In this document: in pieces, positions 23,766-32,995 of the stretch
Numbering within the stretch: position 1 is the first letter of the stretch
Layout of the letters: each line of letters begins with the position of its first letter
Assembly: GCF_020711235.1 (NCBI RefSeq)
Contig: NZ_JAJFAV010000002.1
Coordinates: 62,001-126,000 of the forward strand
Source of the DNA: Hymenobacter sp. 15J16-1T3B
GTDB taxonomy: Bacteria > Bacteroidota > Bacteroidia > Cytophagales > Hymenobacteraceae
Direction: 5' to 3'
DNA length: 64,000 bases
Notes under the pieces: model-generated
Seen by the model: the letters and a program-made list of their open reading frames with translations, nothing else
Databases searched by the model: none
What the model was told of the DNA's origin: nothing
Made by a program: the position numbers and the translations under genes

Positions 23766-25943
23766 ATGAAAACAACTTGTACTCTCGCGGCCTTGGCCGC
23801 CGGGCTAAAGCGTGCCCATATCCTTACTTTATTGGGCTTGCTCAGCAGCGCGGCGGCCACGGCCCAGACCACCTCGGCCTTTCCCCGCAACGAGACGTTT
23901 AAAGGCAGCTCCGTCAGCAACTTCACCTTCGGCGGGGCGGCGCGCCTGACCGGCATTGGCGGCACCGGCAACGACGCCGTGGGCCAGGGCTACCTGCGCC
24001 TCACCGACGCGCTGACCAACCAAGCCGGCTACGCCATCGACAACATCGGCTTTCCGGCCGGGGCGGGCTTTACCATCTCGTTTGAGTTTTTTAGCTACGG
24101 CCGCACCACCGCCGACGGCGCCGACGGCTTCAGCGTGTTTCTCGTCGACGCCAACCAACCCAGCAGCGGTTTCCGCATCGGGGCTTCGGGGGGCTCCTTG
24201 GGCTACGCCCAGAAAACCATCGACCCCATTTCGGCGGGCGTGACCAAGGGCTACATCGGCATTGGCATCGACGAATTCGGTAACTACTCGGCCGGCACCG
24301 AGGGCCGCTCGGGCGGTGCGGCCGCGGGCGACAGCGAAGGCAAGGTGCCCAACGCGGTGGCCATTCGCGGGGCCGGCAACGGCTCGGCCAGCACCGATTA
24401 CCCCTACCTGACGGGCACCGGCCTGAACGCGCTGGGCTTCACGCTGGACGTGCCCACGGCCCGCGCCCAGGCCGGCTCCACTGATTACCGCCGCGCCTAC
24501 ATCGATGTGGTGCCCACCACCGCGGGCGGCACCACCACCTACCGCATCACGGTGCGCATTCAGCACGGCACGGCCGTGTACACGGCCATCAACAACTTCC
24601 AGGTGGCCACCCCGCCCTCGAACCTACGCCTGGGCTTTGCCGGCTCCACCGGCGGCAGCACCAACGTGCACGAAATCCGCAACCTGAACCTGGTGCAGGT
24701 GCCCTTCGCGGCCGACGACGCGGCCACTACGGCCTACAACGCCGCCGTGACCGTGCCCATCCTCTCGAACGACGTGGCCCCCGGCAGCGACATCGACCCG
24801 GCCACCGTGGACCTGGACCCCAACACTGCCGGCGTGCAAACCTCGCTGACGGTGGCCGGCCAGGGCACCTTCGCCGTCAACGCCCAGGGCGTGGTTACGT
24901 TCACGCCCAGCGGCACCTTCGCCGGCACCGTCACGGCGCCCTACACGGTGCAGTCGGTGCTGCACGGCGACTACACCTCCAGCCCAGCCAACATCAGCGT
25001 GACGGTGCAGGGGGCCGACGTGGCCACCACGGTGAGCGGGCCGACCTCGGCTACGGCGGGCAGCCTGATTACCTACGCCATGCGCACGGCCAACGCCGGC
25101 GGCCTGACGGCCACCAGCGTGGTGCCCAAGCTGCAGCTGCCCGCTGGCCTGACGGCCGCCAACGTTACCGCGACGGGCGGCACCTACGACCCGGCCAGCG
25201 GCTGGGTGACGTTCGGGCAGATTGCCTCCCTGAGCGCTTCTTCGACGCCCGTCAACAACACGGTCACGTTCCGGGCGCCCACCACGGGACCGGTCGACGG
25301 GCTGGCCACCGCCGCGTCCTCGGCCGTGCCCGACCCGGTGACGACCAACAACTCGGCCACCGTGACCACGGCCATCGGCGCCGCGCCGCTGCCGGTGGTG
25401 CTGGCCGACTTCACGGCCCGCGCCCAAGCCGCCGACGCGCTGTTGACCTGGCACACGGCCCAGGAAAAAAACAACGACCGGTTTGAGGTGGAACGCTCCC
25501 GCACCGGCCGCGACTTTGAGCGCGTGGCCACCCTGCCCGGCCGCGGCAACGCCACCACCGTGAGCGAATACCGCTACACCGACGCGGGCGCTGCCCGCAA
25601 CGGGGTCGGTACGCTTTACTACCGTCTGCGCCAAGTGGATACCGACGGCACGACCAGCTACTCCGACGTGCGCGCCGTGCAGTTCGACGGCAAGAACGCG
25701 CCCAACGCCGTGACGCTCTACCCCAACCCGGCCGCCGAGCAGGCCACGCTGGATTTGAGCAGCCTCGCCCCAGGCCGCTACGCCGTCCGCATCCTCGACC
25801 TGACGGGCCGCTTGGTGCAAGAGCAGCTGGCTGCTGGCGCGGGCTTGCAGGCGCTGCCGCTGGGCGCGCTGCGCCCCGGGGCTTACGTGGTGCAGGTGCG
25901 CGGTGCCGGCCAGGTGGTGTCGCTGCCGCTGGTGCGCTACTAG
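23766..25943 (+). CDS. T9SS-exported lectin-like protein
   Basis: A 725-residue surface protein. Domain order: signal region to about residue 37 (HILTLLGLLSSAAATAQ) and an L-type lectin-like fold, about 40-315 (GYAIDNIGFPAGAGFTISFEFFSY, DGFSVFLVDANQPS, GYIGIGIDEFGNYS). Next come an Ig-like unit (AYNAAVTVPILSNDVAPGSDI), a DUF11-like repeat (ATTVSGPTSATAGSLITYAM), the hinge PLPVVLADFTARAQ with a QEKNNDRFEVERS domain, and the C-terminal T9SS type A domain (VTLYPNPAAEQATLDL ... GAYVVQVRG). The lectin-like part suggests glycan binding. The C-terminal 180 residues align by eye with those of the giant protein at 26184. Confidence 0.85.
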   Translation: MKTTCTLAALAAGLKRAHILTLLGLLSSAAATAQTTSAFPRNETFKGSSVSNFTFGGAARLTGIGGTGNDAVGQGYLRLTDALTNQAGYAIDNIGFPAGAGFTISFEFFSYGRTTADGADGFSVFLVDANQPSSGFRIGASGGSLGYAQKTIDPISAGVTKGYIGIGIDEFGNYSAGTEGRSGGAAAGDSEGKVPNAVAIRGAGNGSASTDYPYLTGTGLNALGFTLDVPTARAQAGSTDYRRAYIDVVPTTAGGTTTYRITVRIQHGTAVYTAINNFQVATPPSNLRLGFAGSTGGSTNVHEIRNLNLVQVPFAADDAATTAYNAAVTVPILSNDVAPGSDIDPATVDLDPNTAGVQTSLTVAGQGTFAVNAQGVVTFTPSGTFAGTVTAPYTVQSVLHGDYTSSPANISVTVQGADVATTVSGPTSATAGSLITYAMRTANAGGLTATSVVPKLQLPAGLTAANVTATGGTYDPASGWVTFGQIASLSASSTPVNNTVTFRAPTTGPVDGLATAASSAVPDPVTTNNSATVTTAIGAAPLPVVLADFTARAQAADALLTWHTAQEKNNDRFEVERSRTGRDFERVATLPGRGNATTVSEYRYTDAGAARNGVGTLYYRLRQVDTDGTTSYSDVRAVQFDGKNAPNAVTLYPNPAAEQATLDLSSLAPGRYAVRILDLTGRLVQEQLAAGAGLQALPLGALRPGAYVVQVRGAGQVVSLPLVRY

Positions 25944-25990
25944 GGATGCGGGAAGCTGCCGGGTGCACCGTACGGCACCGGGCGGCTACA

Positions 25991-26013
25991 GTCGGCGGGA
26001 ACTGCCCGCCGAC
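25991..26013 (+). terminator. Hairpin after the lectin-like gene
   Basis: A perfect 9-bp stem, GTCGGCGGG/CCCGCCGAC, with a 5-nt loop and no U-tract. It lies 47 bp after the stop; weak terminator candidate. Confidence 0.35.
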
Positions 26014-26131
26014 GCCCAGCCCTGCGTCTATTCGGAAGTGTCACCTTGGCCCGGCGCGACGATGGGCATTCGTGAGTGAATGAGACGTTATCTGTCGGCC
26101 CGGTCGGGCGGGTGGTGCTTCCCACCAACAC

Positions 26132-26166
26132 AAGCGCCCCGGTTACGCTAGGTAACCGGGGCGCTT
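26132..26166. terminator. Bidirectional terminator between two T9SS genes
   Basis: A perfect 15-bp stem, AAGCGCCCCGGTTAC/GTAACCGGGGCGCTT, with a 5-nt loop. T-rich continuation is present on both strands. It ends the minus-strand series 35751-26184 and probably also the plus-strand gene before it. Confidence 0.9.
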
Positions 26167-26183
26167 TCGTGTGCGGGCCGGGC

Positions 26184-29100
26184 TTAGTGGCTGATGACCA
26201 CCGAGCGGTGCAGCACGCGGCCCGGCAGCGTCAGGCGCAGCGTGTACACGCCGCTGGGCAGGTGCCCTACCGCGGTGCGCAGGTCGGAGCCGCTGCGGGC
26301 CGCCGAGGGGAACTGATACACCAAGCGGCCCTGCGCGTCAAACAACTGGGCCTGGGCCTGGCCGGCGTCGAGGCCGCGCAGGCGCACCGTCAACTGGTCG
26401 GCGGTGGGGTTCGGGAATATTTCCGCCGTCGCGGCGGTTTCGGCCAGCTGCAGCGCCACCACGTCGGACAAGTGGGCGCTGCCGTCGGTGTCCACTTGGC
26501 GCAGGCGGTAGTACACCACCGGGGCGCCGTAGCGGGCCAGGGCCCGGTCGGTGAGGCGGTAGTCGTGCGGGGCGGTGCTGGTGCCGTGACCCTCCACGCG
26601 GCCTACCGGGCGGAACGTGCGGCCATCAGCCGAGCTTTCCACCTCGAAGTAGGCGTTGTCCTTTTCCTGAGCCGTGGTCCAGCGCAGCAGGCCGTCTTCG
26701 CCCGTGCGCTCCGCCGTGAAGCGGACCAGCGTCACGGGCAGTGGCGAGGTGCCGAAGGTGCCAATGACCGTCTGGCCGAAGTTGGCCACGCCGCCCGTCA
26801 GCGCGTAGGTAACCGTGCCGGCCGCGGCCACGGCCGAGGAGGCCGAAAGCGTGGTGCCAAAGCCCTGGTCGCTGTTGCCGCCGCGCAGAAACAGCTTCAG
26901 GTTGCTGGGCGTCGCCTGGTCAATCAGGCTGATGTCAGTCGGGCTCAGCGTGTAGGTGACGGTGGTCGTGTTATTGAACGTCAGGCTGCCGTACTCGTCG
27001 ATAATCCAGTAGGCGGGCACGTAGGTTTTCTGCGCGCCCGTCAGCACAGGCGCAGCGCCCGAAGGCCGTCCGTCGAGGCGCGACACGACCACATCCGAAC
27101 TGCCCGATACGCCGGCAAAATTGATGCGGGTATTCGTGCCGGTGAACGTGACGGCGCCGTTGGCTGCCACGGTTTGTAGGTTGCTCGTGCCGTAGCCCAC
27201 GGGCACGGTGCTGGGAGCCTGCACGGCGCTGCCGCCGAGCACGCCCACCGAGCCGCTGATATCGGTGATGGTGGCGCCGCTGTCATTGAACTGCAGATAC
27301 GACACCAAGCCGGTTTCTACCCCACTGCGAATCAGACGGCGCAGCTGGCGGATTTCCGTAACGCTCAGGGCTCGGTTCCACTGGCTGACCTCATCAATGT
27401 CGCCGGGGAAGAAGCTCGTGCCGCTGGTTGCTACGCCCCCGACGTAGTTGACCGGGGTGGCCGGCGGCACCTCGGTAGCCGCGGTCGAGGCGACTTGGTT
27501 GCCGTTGAGGTACAGCGTGAGCGTGCTGCCGTTGAACGTGGCCACCACTTGGCTCCACTCGTCGGCCGGTATCGTGTTCGGGCCGGTTTGAGCGAAACGG
27601 AACGGGCTGCCGCCCGCCGTGCTGCCCTTGCCGTAGCCGGCTTCCACGCGCCCGTTGCCGGTGACGGCAATGTAGGGCGCGGCCGTGGTGCCGGTGCCGT
27701 TGCCAAGCACGTAGTAGGTGCTGCTGCCGGTGCCGATGTCGGGCTTAATCCACACTTCCTGGGTGTACGAGCCGTTGAGGACCGCAGCCGGGTTCGTGGC
27801 ATCCGCGCTGAAATCGAGGTAGCCGGCGGTGCTGCCGCCCGTCAGGCGCAGGGCCTGCCCCGGCACCCGACTGGTGCCCACGATGCGACGGCTGCCGGCG
27901 GGGGCAGTTACCGTCGGGTTGTAAACCGTGCCGCCCACGGTCAGGCTGGGCACCGTCGCATCGAGCAGGTGGCCGGCCTGGGCGTTCGAAGACACGTCGT
28001 ATACCAGCCAGAAGTAGTTCACGCCGGCCACGAGTTGTTGGGTGCCGGTCACGGTGAAGGCCCCGTTCGGGCTGGTCACGGCGCTGCCAAACGGGGTGGT
28101 GAGGGCAAACGTGCCGCTGGTACCCGTGTAGTACAGGCGGGCGGCGGCAATGTCGGCCGGCGCGGTGCTGCCGTTGGTGGTAAACGAGAACGACTGGGCG
28201 CTCAGCGGCAAATCAGGACCGCCGCCGATGGTGACGGCCACGCGCAGGATGGCTTGGTCGGTGCTGCCGGGCAGCAGGCGGTTGGTGTTGGGCTGATCGG
28301 CTGTGCTGCTGGTGTAGGTAGCCGGGTTGGCCACCGTAAAGGTGTTGGTGGCGCTGCTGGGGCTGGTGTTGCCCGCCGCATCAGCAGCCACGGCCCGCAC
28401 CGTGTGGCTGCCCGTGGTCAGGGCCGAGGGCTGCGCCCGGCTCCAGGTGCCCGAGCCGTTGGCGGTGGCTGTACCGATGGCCGCGCCGTCGACGATGACC
28501 GTCACCGTGGCGTTAGGCTCGGTCGTGCCGATGTAAGTCGGGATATTGGTGCCGATGGTGCTGCCGTTGGCCGGGGCCGTCACGACCGGGGCGGCCGGCG
28601 CCACGGTGTCCACGATGAAGGTGTTGGTGTTGCTGTTCACGCTGGTGTTGCCGGCTGCATCAGCAGCCACGGCCCGTACCGTGTGGCTGCCCTGGGATAG
28701 GGCCGTGGGCTGCGCCAAGCTCCAGGTGCCCGCGCCCGTTGCCGCGGTCGTGCCCACGGCCGCGCCGTCGACGATGACCGTCACCGTGGCGTTGGGCTCG
28801 GCCGTGCCGTTGTAAGTGGGCACGGTGGTGGCCACCGTAGAGCCGTTGGCCGGGGCCGTCACGACCGGAGCAGCCGGCGGCGTGGTGTCGACGACGAAGG
28901 TGTTGACGTTGCTGTTAGGGCTGACCGTCTGCCCGCTCAGCTGGGCCGTGGCGTACACCGTGTGGCTGCCCTGCGACAGGGCCGAGGGCTGCGCCAAGCT
29001 CCAGGTGCCCGCGCCCGTTGCCGTGGTCGTGCCGATGCTGGTGAGGTCGGCGTACACCGTCACGGTGCTGTTGGCCGGAGCCGTGCCCGAGTAGGCGGGC

Positions 29101-32100
29101 GTACTGGTGTTGATGGTGCTACCGTTGGCCGGCGCCGTCACCACCGGCGCCGCCGTGACGGGCTGCGTGTAGGTGATGCTGAACTGCGTGGCGGCGGTGT
29201 TGCCGGTGTTGTTGGCATCGACGGCCACGCCCGCCGGCACGTTCACCGTAACGGTCCCGCTGGCCGTGGGCGTCACGGAGAAGGTGTAGGTCGTGCCCGA
29301 GCCGGCGAAGCCGGAAAGCGTGCCGTTGGTCACCGTCACGTCCCCTGCGACGAAGCCCGTGACGCTGGCCGAAAACGTGACGGTCACGGGAATGGGCGAG
29401 GTGCTGGTCGGGTTGCTGGCCGTCGAGCTGATCGTGGCCGTCAGGGCCGGAGCTGTCACGCTAAACGCGGCCGAGGTAAAGCTTTGATAGGCGCTGGTGG
29501 AAGTCGGTTGAATGCTGCCCAAGAACACGCTGGTGCCACCTTCCACGAGAAACACGTTCACCACTTGGTCGCTCGCGCCGTTGTTGCCGCGCTGAACGGC
29601 CGCGAAGGTCACTTGGTAGGTGCCCGTGGGCACGGCCAGGTTCTGCGCAATGCTGCTGTTGCTGCCGTTGAAGGCTTGCAACAGGCCTACCGCGTCGCCC
29701 CCGCCGCTCGGCGCCGTTGAGCCAAAACCGCTGTTGGTGCGCGACACGCCGGCCTGCGCCCCGAAAGTCCAAGGGGCGGCGACAACGGAACCCGCGTACA
29801 GGAAGCTGCCCGCCGGCACGTTGTTGCTTTCAAAGCTGCCGTTCTGCAGGGCGTTGGCCACGGCCGTGCTCGTGCCGTTCTGCACCACCTGCACCAGGTC
29901 CACGAAAGCCGTAACGTCGCTGACGGAGCCGCTGGCCGAGCCCGCGCCCCGTAGGGAAAGCTGCGGGGCCGCCGCGAAGCTCTTGGTGATGGTGTACTGC
30001 TCGCCGCTGGTGTAGGGCACGTTGGTAACGGTCGGCGAAATGCCGGTGCTGTTTTGCACGTTCAGCGTCAGGGTGCCGTTGCCGGAGCCGGTATTCACCG
30101 TTACCGTCCAGGTCGTGCCCGAGCCCGCCACGCTGGCCACGCTGGCGGCCGTCGTGCTCGTCACCGAGAAGTTGCTGGTAGTCACGCCCGTCACGCTGTT
30201 GGCGAAAACCACGCGGTAGCTCACGCTGGTCGTGGCCGTCGGCGAAGGCGTCAGGCGCGTTACCGAGGTTACCGTGGTGCTGGGCAGGGAGTAAGTGATG
30301 GTGAATTGCGTGGCGGCAGTGTTGGTGTTGCCGACCGCGTCCTGGGCCACCGCCGCCGGCACGTTGACCGTCGTGGCCGTACCGGGCGTGGTGGGCGTTA
30401 CCGTGAAGGTGTACGTGGCGCCGCTGCCGCTAAAGCTGCCGGCGGTGATGCTGCCGTTGCCCACCGTCACGTCGCTGGCCACGAAGCCCGTCACCGATTC
30501 CGAGAACGTGACCGTGAAGGGAACGGGCGAGGTCGTGGTCGAGCTGCCCGAAGCGCCGGCCGTGCTGGTGATAATTACCGTCGGGCCGGTCTTGTCGATG
30601 GTGTACGTCTCGCCGCCGAAGGGCGCGTTGCTCACGCCGGGCGAAAGGCCGTTGCTGTTGGCCAAGTTGAGTTGCAGCGTCCCGCTGCCGCTGCCCGTAT
30701 TCACCGTCACCGTGTAAGTCGCGCCCGAGCCCGCAACGCTGGCCAAGCTGGCGCCGCTCAGGCCCGTGGTCGATACGCTAAAGTTGCTGGTGGTCAGCCC
30801 CGAAACAGCGTTGGCAAACGTCACCGTGTAGTTCACCGTGCCGGCGTTGGTGGGGTTGGCGCTGGCCCGCACGATGGACACCACCGAGGTTTGGGTGGTG
30901 AAGCTCCGCACCGTGCCGTAGCTGGTGCCCGCCGCGTTGGTGGCGTAGGCCGCCACGTAGTACGTGGTGCCGGGCGCCAGGCCCGAAACGGGTTCCGAGA
31001 ACGTCCCGGTTCCCGTGCCGTTGGGATCCGTCGTCACGCCTGCGCCCCCGATTGTGGGGGTGGTATTGCTGCTGCTGTACACCACGCCCCGGCCTGAAAT
31101 GGAGGCGCCCCCGTCCGAGGTGACGTTGCCGCCCAGCACGGCGCTGGTGCCCGTTATCGTAGTGGGCGCGGCGGTGCTTACCGCCGGCGAGGCCGTTACT
31201 TCGATTTGGTCGAAGGCGAAGTCGTTCGTGCTGGAGGTGTTGACCAGTACGAGTTGAAACTCGATGACCTGCCCGTTCAGGGCCGGCAGCGGAAAGCTGA
31301 ACGTGTTCAGGGCCGTGGTCAGCTGCGTGCCGGTAGGCGCGGTCGAACCAGGTGCGGCGGCCGGGTTCGAGTCCTGGCGCATTACGCCGGCGCCGCCTAT
31401 GCCGGTGCCCGTGCCCCGCCACGAGGCGAAGGGCGTCCAAGCGCCCGCGCCGCCCGTGCGGTAGTAAATCTTGAAGTAATCGGTTGTTTGCCAGGTGGTG
31501 CCGGCCGTGCTGGCTGCCAGGCGAATGGAAAAGTTGACGCCGGTAAACCCAGCGGCGTTGATCTGCCGGGTCGTCAGCGTGCCGTTGTCGACGGCCGACG
31601 GGTTATCCACCAGGCCCGCGTTTTCGCCAAACCAATAAGCCGAGCCGGTGATGCCGCTGAACGTAGTCGGCGTGTTGCCGGCGGTGCTGCGGGGGTTATC
31701 GGTGGTGCGCAAAAACTGCGTGCCGCCGTTGACCACGAAGGTGTTGCTGGCGTAGCGGGTGCCTTCGCCGTCGGTTTCAAACGTTTCGATGAAGGGCAGC
31801 GCGGCAATCGGGTCCAGCGCGGCGGTAATGCTGATGTCGCGCGTGACGGGCGCGCTGCTGGCGCCCGCCGGGTCTGTCACCGTAAACGACACCGTCCGCG
31901 TAGCCGTCGACGCGTTGGCCGCATCGATATTCTGGTACTGCACCGACCGCAACGCGGTCTGGTAGTTGGCTTTGGAAGCGGAGCCCGTCAGCGACAGGAT
32001 GCCCGTGAGCGGGTTGTAGGTACCCGCAATGCCGTTTTGGTCGGTAAACAGCAACCGGTCTTCGCTGCTGTTGAAGCCGGCGGCGGCAATGCGCACCTGC

Positions 32101-32921
32101 GCGCTGCTGATGTTGGCGTGGTCGGCGTCCGCAACGGTTAGCGTGCCGGTGATGTTCACGGCGGGCGCGCCCTCCGCGTAGGTTAGGCTCGTGCCCTCGA
32201 TGTTCGCCAGCACCGGGCTTTGGTTGCCGCCGGCGGTGCCCCGCACGATGATGTTGTCCATGGCCAGCTCCTCGGTGGCGTTGGTCTGGTCATACAGCAC
32301 CCGCACCTCCATCGTGGTGCCCGAGCCGGCCACGTCAAAGGTGAAGGGGCGCATGGTATTGTCCAACGCCGGGTTGGAAGCCGAAATGTCGTCATCCGCT
32401 TGCCCGTCCAGGTCCAGGTCGCGTCGCAGCTGCCCGGGATAATTAAGACCATTAAAGCCGGCTGCCCGGTCGCTCGTAAACTGCCCGGCCGTGGTCCAGC
32501 CACCGGTTCCGTTGAAGCGGTATTCCACTTTGATAAAGTCGTCCTCCTCCCAGGAGTATACCGTGGTAGAGGTGGCCCGGGCGTCGGCAAACGACACCGT
32601 GATTTGAATGTTGGAATAGCTCGTGCCGACGGGGAAGGAATTCACCGTAACCGCCAGCGCTGGGTCGCCCTGGCCAGCGCGTTTCACCTGCTCTGAGGCC
32701 CAATAAAACCCGCTAATGCCGTTAATAGCGACGCCGCCGTTGAACGTCGCCGCCGGGTTGGCGTTGGTGCGGTCGAACATGCGCGTGACGCCCGAAGCCG
32801 GTATCGTAGTGGCCGTGTAGTCGTTGTTGGCGTCGAAGTCCAGGGTTTTAAGCGTGGTCTGCGCCCTGGCTCCCACGGCACTAAGCAGGAACAACCATAA
32901 GAGTAGTAGTCTGGATGTCAT
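26184..32921 (-). CDS. Giant T9SS-exported multidomain surface protein (2245 aa)
   Basis: A 2245-residue protein with signal peptide RLLLLWLFLLSAVGARAQ. Domain order, N to C: a beta-sandwich with DNIIVRG near residue 240; a cadherin/calx-like unit (NQSPVLANIEGTSLTYAEG ... TFTVTDPAG type); a second sandwich; and a fibronectin-like unit (TSAVLGGNVTSDGGASISGRG). Several Ig-like units containing TFSESVTGFVASDVTVGNG come next, then three tandem Ig-like units (28331-29150). After these are a BNR-like sheet, a LamG/concanavalin domain (YTQEVWIKPDIGTGSSTYYV, WNRALSVTEIRQLRRLI), and the T9SS type A domain (AEIFPNPTADQLTVRLRGL). Its role is probably adhesion or surface architecture. The ATG at 32921 starts the signal peptide. 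It is the last gene of a same-strand series beginning at 35751. Confidence 0.87.
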   Translation of the reverse strand: MTSRLLLLWLFLLSAVGARAQTTLKTLDFDANNDYTATTIPASGVTRMFDRTNANPAATFNGGVAINGISGFYWASEQVKRAGQGDPALAVTVNSFPVGTSYSNIQITVSFADARATSTTVYSWEEDDFIKVEYRFNGTGGWTTAGQFTSDRAAGFNGLNYPGQLRRDLDLDGQADDDISASNPALDNTMRPFTFDVAGSGTTMEVRVLYDQTNATEELAMDNIIVRGTAGGNQSPVLANIEGTSLTYAEGAPAVNITGTLTVADADHANISSAQVRIAAAGFNSSEDRLLFTDQNGIAGTYNPLTGILSLTGSASKANYQTALRSVQYQNIDAANASTATRTVSFTVTDPAGASSAPVTRDISITAALDPIAALPFIETFETDGEGTRYASNTFVVNGGTQFLRTTDNPRSTAGNTPTTFSGITGSAYWFGENAGLVDNPSAVDNGTLTTRQINAAGFTGVNFSIRLAASTAGTTWQTTDYFKIYYRTGGAGAWTPFASWRGTGTGIGGAGVMRQDSNPAAAPGSTAPTGTQLTTALNTFSFPLPALNGQVIEFQLVLVNTSSTNDFAFDQIEVTASPAVSTAAPTTITGTSAVLGGNVTSDGGASISGRGVVYSSSNTTPTIGGAGVTTDPNGTGTGTFSEPVSGLAPGTTYYVAAYATNAAGTSYGTVRSFTTQTSVVSIVRASANPTNAGTVNYTVTFANAVSGLTTSNFSVSTTGLSGASLASVAGSGATYTVTVNTGSGSGTLQLNLANSNGLSPGVSNAPFGGETYTIDKTGPTVIITSTAGASGSSTTTSPVPFTVTFSESVTGFVASDVTVGNGSITAGSFSGSGATYTFTVTPTTPGTATTVNVPAAVAQDAVGNTNTAATQFTITYSLPSTTVTSVTRLTPSPTATTSVSYRVVFANSVTGVTTSNFSVTSTTAASVASVAGSGTTWTVTVNTGSGNGTLTLNVQNSTGISPTVTNVPYTSGEQYTITKSFAAAPQLSLRGAGSASGSVSDVTAFVDLVQVVQNGTSTAVANALQNGSFESNNVPAGSFLYAGSVVAAPWTFGAQAGVSRTNSGFGSTAPSGGGDAVGLLQAFNGSNSSIAQNLAVPTGTYQVTFAAVQRGNNGASDQVVNVFLVEGGTSVFLGSIQPTSTSAYQSFTSAAFSVTAPALTATISSTASNPTSTSPIPVTVTFSASVTGFVAGDVTVTNGTLSGFAGSGTTYTFSVTPTASGTVTVNVPAGVAVDANNTGNTAATQFSITYTQPVTAAPVVTAPANGSTINTSTPAYSGTAPANSTVTVYADLTSIGTTTATGAGTWSLAQPSALSQGSHTVYATAQLSGQTVSPNSNVNTFVVDTTPPAAPVVTAPANGSTVATTVPTYNGTAEPNATVTVIVDGAAVGTTAATGAGTWSLAQPTALSQGSHTVRAVAADAAGNTSVNSNTNTFIVDTVAPAAPVVTAPANGSTIGTNIPTYIGTTEPNATVTVIVDGAAIGTATANGSGTWSRAQPSALTTGSHTVRAVAADAAGNTSPSSATNTFTVANPATYTSSTADQPNTNRLLPGSTDQAILRVAVTIGGGPDLPLSAQSFSFTTNGSTAPADIAAARLYYTGTSGTFALTTPFGSAVTSPNGAFTVTGTQQLVAGVNYFWLVYDVSSNAQAGHLLDATVPSLTVGGTVYNPTVTAPAGSRRIVGTSRVPGQALRLTGGSTAGYLDFSADATNPAAVLNGSYTQEVWIKPDIGTGSSTYYVLGNGTGTTAAPYIAVTGNGRVEAGYGKGSTAGGSPFRFAQTGPNTIPADEWSQVVATFNGSTLTLYLNGNQVASTAATEVPPATPVNYVGGVATSGTSFFPGDIDEVSQWNRALSVTEIRQLRRLIRSGVETGLVSYLQFNDSGATITDISGSVGVLGGSAVQAPSTVPVGYGTSNLQTVAANGAVTFTGTNTRINFAGVSGSSDVVVSRLDGRPSGAAPVLTGAQKTYVPAYWIIDEYGSLTFNNTTTVTYTLSPTDISLIDQATPSNLKLFLRGGNSDQGFGTTLSASSAVAAAGTVTYALTGGVANFGQTVIGTFGTSPLPVTLVRFTAERTGEDGLLRWTTAQEKDNAYFEVESSADGRTFRPVGRVEGHGTSTAPHDYRLTDRALARYGAPVVYYRLRQVDTDGSAHLSDVVALQLAETAATAEIFPNPTADQLTVRLRGLDAGQAQAQLFDAQGRLVYQFPSAARSGSDLRTAVGHLPSGVYTLRLTLPGRVLHRSVVISH
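28331..29150 (-). repeat. Three tandem Ig-like repeat units within the giant gene
   Basis: Three units of about 88-95 residues each begin PVVTAPANGST. They share GTWSxAQPxAL and GSHTV, and end in a TNTF-V segment. The second and third, nearer the C-terminus, are most alike (EPNATVTVIVDGAA, RAVAADAAGNTS); the first is more diverged (YADLTSIGTTTATGAG). Unequal repeat number between strains would be expected. Confidence 0.85.
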
Positions 32922-32995
32922 CGGAAACGGTCGGAAAAGTGTTTCGCAAGTGCGTCCGCGGCGCGGGCCGGGGCACATTCCTCAAAAGAATTGGG

